Assembly (NCBI RefSeq): GCF_964355755.1
Contig: NC_092680.1
Coordinates: 16,159,001-16,223,000 of the forward strand
Direction of reading: 5' to 3'
Source of the DNA: Antedon mediterranea
Lineage: Eukaryota; Echinodermata; Crinoidea; Comatulida; Antedonidae
Length of the DNA stretch: 64,000 nt
The notes under the pieces were generated by a model. It was not told the origin of the DNA, made no database searches, and saw nothing but the letters and a program-made list of their open reading frames with translations. Both the position numbers and the translations under genes were made by a program. The stretch's first letter is position 1, and every line of letters starts with the position of its first letter. Shown here one piece after another: positions 1 to 11,100 of the stretch.

Positions 1-53
1 CACTATCAGTAGTAGTAGTAGTAGTAGTTATCTTGTTAGGACGTCTGGTTGCG

Positions 54-466
54 TTACCGATCTGTTCTTCTTGATATCTTATCCGCTGATTCAAGACAAG
101 AATGGTTTCGGTTATGGTTGAGAGTATACTTGGGATGCGTCGACATAGGACAGATCCAAGTTCCCTTTTTTCCTTTAGCATCTACACATGCTCTATGGTA
201 TTGTTTGTTGCACAGGGTGCATGTTATTGAGTTTTTGTTTTTATTGGTTAAGTTGCATCCTGTTACACATTCAATACCTTCTCTTCCAGTCATTAAAAAA
301 TCCTCTAGTATGTGTTTTTTCCCTTCCGCTTTAGTGTCATTTTCATTATTTACAAAAGATGACGTTGATTGCTGCGAAAATTGGATTAGGTCATTATCTG
401 ACTCCATTGTTTGTAGCTGGTCAAGCATGAAGACCGCGCTTGCCAGTAACGTGAATAGGGTTTGAT
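54..466 (-). CDS. PHD-finger ORF, probably retrotransposon ORF1 fragment
   Basis: The minus-strand frame is open from inside the neighbouring inverted-repeat element (590) to a stop at 54. The part below 467 looks coding. It has an acidic/polar stretch, then a Cys/His cluster CVTGC, CTLCNKQYHRACVD and WIC, the C4HC3 spacing of a PHD finger, although the last cysteine of the usual pair is not evident (WICPMSTH). PHD fingers of this kind occur in ORF1 proteins of CR1-like non-LTR retrotransposons and also in host chromatin proteins. No start, splice site or partner ORF was found here. The element at 467-984 interrupts or abuts the 5' side, so this is most likely a broken fragment. Function is not assigned beyond the zinc-finger fold. 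Confidence 0.45.
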
Positions 467-984
467 CAGTAGGGAGGTTTCGCAACCTTACGAATACGAT
501 AACGAAAACGGATACGTCATACATTTGTGAAACTGTTGAGCTGATCCCCATTTCATATTCGTAAAGCGTATTCGTGTTGACGAATATCACCAGTCATATT
601 CGTAACTACAAAACGAGTATAGTTTTTGATCTATTTGCACATTTTGCATTTGAATCAGGAATGATTCATGATTATAATATAATTATAGATTTATTGAAAG
701 TAATTTACTAAAGTAATTTACTAAAATGCCAAGTCAATTTTGATAAATAGCAGTTTTTAAAGTCCTCACACTCGCTTTGATGTTACGCTAGGCCTAGGCA
801 GCCAAGCACCAAGCAACACGTACCTGCGCTTCGCTCAAATTTACCGCAGTCATATTTTGGACGCACCCTCAATATTTCGTTGCCATGCGAAACAGATTTT
901 TTTATGGCTTACGAAAACGAATACGTGTGTGTGACGTATCCGTTTTCGTTATCGTATTCGTAAGGTTGCGAAACCTCCCTACTG
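467..984. mobile_element. 518-bp MITE-like element with ~50-bp terminal inverted repeats
   Basis: The left end begins CAGTAGGGAGGTTTCGCAAC and the right end is its reverse complement, GTTGCGAAACCTCCCTACTG. The match continues through TTACGAATACGATAACG and CGGATACGTCA, giving roughly 50 bp of inverted repeat. The interior has no coding frame beyond read-through of the left TIR. The target-site duplication is unclear: TTGA occurs near both flanks but not at symmetric positions. It is a non-autonomous DNA transposon of unassigned superfamily. Confidence 0.8.
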
Positions 985-2170
985 TTGACTGAGGTGTGAC
1001 AGGGACAATTACCTATTGACTGTAACAAGCTTGGCGTTGATTGGCTGATTCAGATATGATATTGTTCCATCGTTCATCAATAGATCACAATGATGGGATG
1101 GACCATATAGCTATTTGTTGCAGGTACTGGATCTTTAAGTTTATCTTTAGTGGGCCTAGCGTTGCTATGGTTCCAGAAATCCACTATTTAGTTCAATATC
1201 GACATCTGATCAAACACTTACGTAGTACATAGTGCTTTGGAGGTTATAAATCCGATCCTTACTTTCAATGAAAATGAAACAGATTTTAAACCAGTCTTAG
1301 CCGTGACTTCGTAGTGACCGATGTTTTATTGTTTGGCTATATGTTATAGCTCATCAGAATGAAAAGTGATTCTCGTGATTAAAACGTTTTCTGGAAGCTG
1401 TTGAATTGTCAATACGAATTCATGTACAAATTTTGCGTATTGGATGTTATGACGTCATCATATGGTCAGTTGAATTATAGAAGTCGTATTTTCATATTTT
1501 GCGTCATAGTTCATGACATTTAAAAGAGCGCGCATCCATATTCTACGTATCTAAACACTTTAATATGTAGTTGCTCAGATAATTCCCTTCCAAAATTGTT
1601 ATCTACGTGTTTCATTTCGATGACGTCATCATGTTAAAAATTGAATAAAAGACCGTCTCGTTATTTTCACCTATTTTGCACTGTATGTACTATTATACTG
1701 TATTATACATAGACACAAGATAGAGGGCACACTAACATTTTATTTTCTTCAGGTCACCATAGCATAATCGTTTTTTTTATGTTTTATGTACGCAATATTC
1801 TAACGTATGACGTGCACGTGGTTTTTGCGCGGCAAATAACCTAACTTGTCCATAGTGACGAGTTTAAATCTAGTTATTTTTACTTTTGTTTTCAATAATA
1901 CATCCGACATCGATTTAGCCAATTACAGAAACAATACTTTATACAGTCAGAAGCCTATTCATTACGAGCTTTCTTTTCATTTACAGTGATCGAATGTTAA
2001 TTTATTGCACGAGATACGTTTGCATTGTAGTGGGAACCAAGCTTTTAGGACAAACACGCATGCGCAAGTCTGACCAATGAAGTTTTGGTGCATAGGCTAT
2101 TATCAGGCCTGACATACGTCTTTGTTTGTCACAATGATAACAAAATAATCTTCGCGGATGCGTTTGTACA
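985..2170. other. Intergenic, upstream of the Ig receptor gene
   Basis: No convincing coding frame. The ATG-bearing frame at 1041-1232 is short and unlike any family I know. The word GTGGGAACCAAGCTT near 2031 matches the outer end of the MITE at 28747-28925, so one end of a related element may lie here. The 5' untranslated region and promoter of the Ig gene must be in the last few hundred bases, but I see no distinct core promoter. Confidence 0.5.
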
Positions 2171-5100
2171 ATGCGACGAATTCAGAAAAAAATTGTTTTT
2201 TTGTTTCTTATTTCATTTACAAATAGTCAAACACTTCCAATAGTCAATGTACAAGATGCTTATGTTACATTAGGTGAAGATGCCGTCATCAACTGCGATT
2301 ACACACTCACAAATACAAGAACTGTTCTTAGTGTTCAATGGTTGAATAGCACTTCAACAGGGGATGCGTTAAACATTCTTGTTAATACTCGTACATCTAA
2401 CCCAAATGGTAGATACACAGCTAGTGTACAAACTGGTGTTGCTACTCTTACAATTACGAAAGCAGTTTTAGCTGATGACGGATATTACCAATGTAGAATT
2501 GTTGATTCATCTTACGAAGTTGGTGAACATTTTGGAAAACTTTATGTCAATTGTAAGTATATATCATGCTTAAAATAGTACTAGCTTCTCTTTGAACTGA
2601 AAAAAATCAAATCTCACTTACTTGTAACTTACTTACTTGTAAGTTTGAAAAGTCTTAAGAATCACAACTAAAACGAACTGTGTTCATGAACGTTGAATAT
2701 TAAGTAAAATTCACCAACAACCGGGTAATACACTAAAAGGAATTCGGAAATTAAGTTATCGTAACATCGGATCCAGTCTAGGCCTAATAAAAACATTATT
2801 GTAATAATAAAAACAATAGTAGTGATAATTATACAACCGGGCCTTTAAAAAAATAACGACATTTTGGTTTGATCGATTGGTACATGATCTTCATCATGGG
2901 AGCAGGCTGGTTGCTTCCTGAACATCCCCCATCTCACCGGCCTAACATCCCCCACGTATTTCCCCCTGAACATTTTACTCGCGTGACATTTTCCCCTAGG
3001 ACCGTGTTCCCCTCCACTATGACATTTCTTCTAGACATTTGACAAATACCGGGAGAAAATGTCAGAGGATAAACCAGCCTAGAATTTTTTAAACATACAC
3101 ATTTCTGTTATCTTACAGATATTGATGACGTTATAAATAACATCACTTCATCTACTGATCCATCTTTTACAATGACATGTTCTGGAAATGGTAACCCTGT
3201 TCCTCAATTAGAGCTTTACCATAATGGGAACATCATAGCAAGTGACACTACAACGCTAACATACACAAGACATAGGGTGACAGAAGATGACAGTGGAAAC
3301 TACACATGTATAGCTAGTAATACTGTTGGAAAAAAGGAAAGTGCTGTGATACAACTAGATTACTGTAAGTGTACGTGTCTTCTCGGATAAGGACTATAAA
3401 CCGTAGGTCCAGTGTACACAACTAGCTCGTGTGCACTTTAAAGAACCTAGTACATCTTTCGAGACGAGTAGGGGGTTACCCCGGTGTATTAGTACATCAC
3501 AGCCACTGATCACCAACTGGGACTTCTGGGAGATCAGTCTTTGACTGAAGAGGTCACCCAGAACAAACAAACTTCTTACGCTCTTTGTGAGACTTGCTCC
3601 TTCAGTCAGTATTTTTAAATCACGACTGATCTGAAAGCCCATCTGTTCTCATCCGGTATTAATTAACTTATTCATTCATTCATTTATTCCTTCCCCGAAA
3701 CCTTGACTCAGAAATACCGGGATGGTGTCCGGCGGGGGATAGTTTAACCCTAGCTTAAGTTGTGCATGCTTCATTTACTCTCTATTCTTAATTCTGGCCC
3801 CGAAACCTTGACTCAGAAATACCGGGATGGTGTCCGGCGGGGGATAGTTTTACCTTAGTTAAGCATAGTTAAGCTTAGTTACATTTTTTTTTTTCACAGT
3901 ATTGATTGTCTCCATCCCCGAAACCTCGACTAAGAAATACTGGAATGGTGTCCGGCGGGGGATAGTTTATTACCATTAGTTAAGGTCCTATGTAAAGCAC
4001 CTAGAGGGGTCAGTGATCCATTAGGCGCTATATAAATACTGTTTATTATTATTATTATTCGCATTAAGGCAGCGATTGTTTTTCCTATACACACCATTAG
4101 AATAAATAAATAAACGCAAAGTATAAACACTAATGCTGTTAAGATATTTCTTACACTATCAAACTAGTTTGACAAAAAAAATGTGGTGTGCCCAAAATAT
4201 GTTGGTGATATGCCCAAATATGGTAGTGATATGACATCATGTCCATATATATGGTACATCACATTTTTTGCACATAAAGTTTTATAGTGAAGACAGAGCT
4301 TTGGTTACATAAGCGCTGTTTCTCGTGAAAATGGACATTTTAATGCATGTTATGGTATTTAATCCTACTGACGTCACTTCAATTCGACCGTTAATGAATA
4401 TTAAAACGAAGATGACAAACCCACATTAATCGCAGTGTACAGATTTTGTTTTGACAGGTATTACCAAACACACGAACGAAAAAGTTGCAGCTTTCCAAGA
4501 ATTACCTTGTTTCGCTTATCTATACGGTATTAAAACACAAGCAAAATAGCAATTTATTAGATAATAACAATCAAAGTCAACCACGGTACATATTTCGGAA
4601 CTTAATTTGACATACAGTTCCGTATAGTTTAATCAATAAAACCTAAGTGTTTATATATTTAGAAAATGAACTTAATGTGAAATAATAAAGCAATGATGCT
4701 ATTATAGGCCCTATTAAGAATTTTATTTCAAATAATTATTGTACAATTCGCGTAGTATTAAATGATATGTAAACAACAATAATCCAAGGGTCCTGGGTTC
4801 AAGTCCTGTCATATGTCACGATTTTTTCTCATGGCAACTTGAAACTCCACTCCCAAAGAGAAGGATAGTGAATAACTTATGGTTATCCTTAACAATTTGC
4901 CTAAAATGAGGATAAATAAATGAATGAATGAATAAATAAATATAAGTGACGTAAATGGCAGTCATTCAAATTACATCATGTTGTAGCCTACATTAAGGGC
5001 GTGGTCGACCAGCCATATCATTGTTTTTAATACTTGCAACTTCTTCATATTTACCGGTGAACCAGCACTGTCTTGAATCCGCTTTTGAATTTAGAGTGAC

Positions 5101-8100
5101 AATACCAACCACACGAAGGTTTATTTTCCATCAAATTTTAATTTCCTACATGAGCCCCCGATTGAGAATAATGCCTAATTATACTTGGACCTTAGAGGCG
5201 CGTACCAATGGATGATCTCACCATAAAGCCAAAATATAATTTGTGCCCAGTTTAACCCATCCAGTATTTTTTTTTTTTAGTTTTCAGCGTTTTTTGTTGT
5301 TTGTATTGTTTTTGTTCTGTCATGTAAGGTTGCAATTTCCGAGCAAATAAATAATGTATTTTTGTTCTCAGAATGGAAGATTTTAAATATTTATCTAAAC
5401 TGTATGTGATCACCCCATGCGTGCGTGTTTGTATGTGTAGAGCCATAGTTTTTTTATTCTGAATCTCACCAAACTCGGAAACAATGATCAATGACCCAAC
5501 ATCTCGCTGAATTTCGATATTGAAGGGGTTGGATCAAAATGCCAATGTCAATCTACATCTCAACGGAGATACAAAATAAAATAAACAAAATGCTAAATCA
5601 AAACCATTAAGTAAACAGCCAAAAAGAAATATATATATAATTTTTTTTTCGGGGAAACTTTTATGTAGGGTAATTTTACAGTAGGAGGTATGCACTTTCG
5701 GAGTGCCTTCTAGTTATGGATATGCCTATTTTACTATCTATATAACCTAAAACCACACATGTATGTTACCTTACAGATATTGATGACGTTTTAAATGATA
5801 TTACTTCATCTACTGATGCCTATTTTACAATGATATGTTCTGGAAATGGTAATCCTGTTCCTCAGTTAAAGCTTTACCATAATGGAAAGATCATAGCAAG
5901 TGACACTACAATACTAACATACACAAGACATATGGTGACAGAAGATGACAGTGGAAACTACACATGTATAGCTAGTAATACTGTTGGACACAAGGAAAGT
6001 GCTGTGATACAACTACATTACTGTAAGTGTAGACATCGGCATGTGCATGCCTTCTTACGCTCTCCTTGTCCCTGAAGCCTCTATTAGAACTAAATTTTGT
6101 TTGGTAAAAGCAACCAAACTCTTGTCCTATTTACCTTTCTATTCGCATTTAAGCAGTGATTGTTTTTTTTTTCATTTTATATAAACACAATTACAAAAAA
6201 AAATTATAATAGATAAATAAATAAATGGAAAATGTTTGCTTGATTGCTGTTAACAAATTGATTTTTCTTAGATAAAGCTTGCTTTTATTTACTTCACATA
6301 AGCGCCTTTCTGGTGAAAATTGTTACTATTGACATTTTAATGTTATCATATAATTCTACTGACGTCATCTATAAATTGGGCCATTAATGATTCTGATACT
6401 GAATACGAAGATGAAAAAAAACCCGTGGTGTAAAAAAATCGTGGTGTATAATATATATTTTGTTTGACATGTATTATAATTAGGCCTACCTGTCAAACAC
6501 AGGAACTAAATAACGGTAACTTTTATGAGAAGTTTTTATTCCAAGAATTAACTTGTTTCGCCTATCTATACGGTAGTAAATGCACGCAAAATAGCAATTT
6601 ATGAGACAATAGCAATCAAAGTTAATTATAGTACATGTTGCGGAACTTAATTTGAATTTTTATCGCGTAGCTTGGATTAAAAAGAAAACCACTATATAAT
6701 AATATATTATTAACGTAATTAATAAACTGATAAAGTATCATTTCCGATAATTTTGTTGGAAGTTATTTATAATTAATTGAACTAACTGGAAACAAAACAT
6801 ACATTAATTGTTTAATTAATAATATATTATATAATAATAATTAGGAGAGCCAATCCATAATAATGACGTACTGTAAGTGACCTTAAATCCTCTTTGAAGT
6901 AAGAGTTTCATTACCAGGCACATAGTTTATATTCCCTTAAATTGTGTCCAATTTAAGGAGACTAGGCCTATACAATATTCGGACCTCATGCCCAACCTCA
7001 CCATAAAGCCAATATTATTTGAGCCCAGTATATTTAACCCATTCATTAAAGGTTTTATATTTTAGCGTTTTGTTCCAACCTTCTGAACCGGTTCTGAGAT
7101 TAAGGTAGACATTCCTGGGCAAGTAAATAATATGTTTAGTCTCAGAATAGAGGATTTTAATTTAATATTATTCTGGAATTGTCTGTGCTTAAATTTGCAG
7201 ATTTGCAAAGCTAATTGGCATGTCTATTTTATTTATTGCAAAATGTAGTACCGTGTATTTGTTGAATATGATTAGGCCTTAGTTTTACAATTAAACTACT
7301 TACTTATTCAGTATAGTTATTATAGTTATTATATTATCATGGATGCGGCAAACTCGTTGTGCGGCTCAAAAATATGTTTGTTGTTGATGGCTATCTTTAA
7401 TGTTTATGTTTCGGATTATATACTTTAGGAACCGATAACATATAATTTCCAATAATTTTGTTGGCAGTTATTTTCAATGAATTGCAAACAAAACATTATT
7501 TAGCACTAATAGTGTGCTGTGAAAAGAGTGTTCACACCCACCGTATGTAACTTAAGATTCTAAAAAAAATCTTTAAAATATCCGGTGACATTCAGCCTTT
7601 TACAACAATGTAGGCCTAATCATGTCCAATCCGGTGAAATCAAAGCTGCGGTAGTAATCGGAATACCGCATATTATATGGATGCCTATTTGATTAAAAAT
7701 CTAAATAGGCCTAGGCCTAATCTATAACCAAAATATTATGCATTACAGATATTGATGACGTTATAAATAACATCACTTCATCTACTGATCCATCTTTTAC
7801 AATGACATGTTCTGGAAATGGTAATCCTGTTCCTCAGTTAGAGCTTTACTATAATGGGACCATCATAGCAAGTGACACTACAATGCTAACATACACAAGA
7901 GATAACGTGACAGAAGATGACAGTGGAAACTACACATGTATAGCTAGTAATACTGTTGGAAAAAGGGAAAGTACTGTGATACAACTAGATTACTGTAAGT
8001 GTGTAGACATCAGCATGTTCCTGCCTTCTTACTCTCTCTACTTTGGTAACTATTTTGTATATGAAATAAATTTGATTTGGCAAAAAGCAATCGAACTCTT

Positions 8101-11100
8101 TACCTATTTACCTTTCTACTCGCATTTTTTATTTCATATACACAAAAATCACAATAACTATTTAATAATAAATAGGCCTAAATCAATGCAAATTAAAGAA
8201 AGATTAATTAATTGCTGTATTGATATTTTTCTTAAACAAACCTGGTGAATAACTGCTTTTTCTTGTGAAAATTTTACGATTGACATTTTAATATTATAAT
8301 ATAATCATACTAACGTCACCTATAATGGGCCATTAATGATTCTGATACTTAATACAAAGACGAAAAACCCACATTAATCACAGTGTATACATTTTGTTTG
8401 ACAGGTCGTGTATTTAGGTAAACACACGAACAAAATTCTTTTATGATTTTTCCAAGAATTGACTTGTTCCGCCTTTCTTATATGCCTAATTAATAGGCAC
8501 GGCAGCAAATGCACACAGAAGAGCAATTTATTAGACAATAGCAATCAAAGTTAATTACAGTAGGCCTACATAACGCGGAACTTAATTTGAAATACAGTTC
8601 TGTATAATTTTGTTTTTTTCGCATAGCTTTGATGAAAAAGATAACCTGCACTATTAGGAGCCAATCCATAACAACCTAATAGATATTTCAAACATTATTA
8701 AACGGAATACTTTAATTAAATAAACTTATTTTGTTTATATTATAAAATAAACTGAATATGTCGTAATGAAGCAATGATGCTAGATGTAAAATTTTATACA
8801 AATAATTATTGTATAATTCACGTAGTATTAAATAATTTGTATATCATTTTCAATTGAACAATTTACTGTTTAGATCTTGTACGTGACTGGAATAATTGGA
8901 TTATTAATTGTAACAATGTTTCACACACATAAGTATCGTAAATTACATGAAGCCAAAAAATGCAGTGATTTACGCCATGTGGTAGTCTACAGTAGGGGCG
9001 TGAAACAGCCGTGCCATTGTGTTTAATCCTTGAAACTTCTTCGTGGGCGTGTCCGTCGTATTAAAATGGAAATCCACGGTCCCGATGGACCGCGATTTCC
9101 AGCTGGGGTAGCTCTGGTCCCACGTTTAAACAAGCCTACCCCCTTGTATTCAGCTAAAATATATCTAAAAGTATCCCAATGGAAATAAGCTGATAAGCTT
9201 TTTGGGCTATCCTGGAAAATCTTTTAAAATGTATTATTTGTAATGTCCGTAATTTATGTTATCACTTTGTATGTATTTTTTATGATGACTTTCCAAATAA
9301 ATTCAAATCAAATCAAATCTATATGAAAATTGCAAAGTTGAATTGATATTAATGCCTATTATTAATGTGCCTATTCTAATATAATCTAAAATAGCACACA
9401 TTTATGTTACATTACAGATATTGATGACGTTATAAATAACATCACTTCATCTACTGATCCATCTTTTACAATGACATGTTCTGGAAATGGTAATCCTGTT
9501 CCTCAATTAGAGCTTTACCATAATGGGACCATCATAGCAAGTGACACTACAATGCTAACATACACAAGGCATAGGGTGACAGAAGATGACAGTGGAAACT
9601 ACACATGTATAGCTAGTAATACTGTTGGAAAAAGGGAAAGTACTGTGATACAACTAGATTACTGTAAGTGTGTAGACATCAGCATGTTTGCCTTCTTACA
9701 CTCGAAGATCCCGCTTCGTGAATAAAAATGAGGGCGTATCAATTTTATCTCTGGTGCGCGTGCGTACAATTAAGGGACCAGTGCTGTTCCGTCGTACAAC
9801 CGGGCCGAGAATGTTAAAGAGTCGCTCTAATCAAGTTTGAACAATACCATGAAAGCACCAGTGGTATAATGGTTAGGACATCTGCATAACAAGCAGAAGG
9901 TTCCGGGTTCGAATCTCGGTTAGGGGGACTTTTTTCTCATTCTCACAGATTTCCTCATATTTATCGTTTCAAATTAATTAATTAAATTTCAATATATCAC
10001 CGGGCGGTTTAGAATTTATTCTATGCCTGTGACGTTTATATATAAAACAAACACAAATGTACGATACTCGGGTACAGCAAAAGAAGCTGTAATGACGCCA
10101 TAAGACGGGATTTTACGTCATACACATCAATAACCTCGCTACCAAATACGACTATATTCCGAAAAGTTACGTCACGTAACCGGAAATGGCATACGGTAAT
10201 TACGGTAAATTATGAAATCTCAAAGTCACAATATCATAAATAGGTTTTACTGTATATATTCGTATTCTCCAAGTCAAGACCTTTGAAATGACACCAAACA
10301 CGGCTATATTACGACGAAAATCGTTTGGCACCAAGGTACCATCTTCGAGACGTCATATGGCTGCATCCGATTTAAAATTAAAACATCCGGAGGACATGTC
10401 CTTGTAGTATACCCATGACAAATCCCTGCTCAATACTACAACGAATAAAGGATCGCACTTTTTTTCGATTGGTACCATTTTTAAGACGTCATAATTCTGC
10501 ATCCGGTTGAAATACGACAATTTTCTCTATATAGCTTTGTTCACCTATTACTCTAGTATATGCATGCCATGTTTCAGAGCCGTCAGACGACGCGTAAAGA
10601 ACTAGTAGGACTTGAAAGTTGGCTCAATAGTGTCCAGATGGAAGAGAAGATGAGAGAGTCCTAGACTCGGGTACCCGAGTAAAAAAGTATCTCTTCGGAG
10701 ATCCCGCTTCGTGAATAAATTACTGAAAGATGAGGGCGTATTGACAATTTGATCTCTGTGCGCGTGCGTACAATTAAGGGACCGCTGCAGGTTCCGTTGT
10801 AACACAATGCAAATACCAATGCAAATTAAATAAAGGACGATTTCTAGCTGTTAATTGTTTTTTTTGTTTCTTAGATAAACCTAGCTTTTATTCGCTTGGT
10901 TACATAAGCGCTGTTTCTGGTGAAAATGTTACTATTGAAATGTTAATGTTATCATACAACCCTACTGACGTCACCTATAATTGGGCCATAAATGATTCTG
11001 ATATTGTATATGAAGATGGCAAATCCACATTGACATTCACCGCACCAGATGTTAATGAACAGACAGAATATATGATAACAATGAATGTTACCAATAGCAT

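Larger units (their letters stand above)
3119..9663 (+). repeat. Four tandem copies of a 246-bp Ig exon inside ~1.7-2.7 kb repeat units
   Basis: The exons start at 3119, 5777, 7749 and 9418. All are exactly 246 bp, begin right after TTACAG with ATATTGATGACGTT and end with TACT before GTAAGTG. The copies at 7749 and 9418 differ at only a handful of bases, and the similarity runs into the following intron (GTAGACATCAGCATGTT). Intron blocks also recur, for example around 4457-4610, 6460-6660 and 8400-8600 (words such as AAGAATT.ACTTGTT and GCAATTTATTAGA). The unit was therefore copied as genomic DNA, exon plus intron. Confidence 0.9.

Noticed and set aside
9855-9925. Possible tRNA-Val(AAC) gene
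   Set aside because: D, anticodon and T arms are recognisable, but the acceptor strands do not pair, and the sequence continues as a SINE with a related copy elsewhere.
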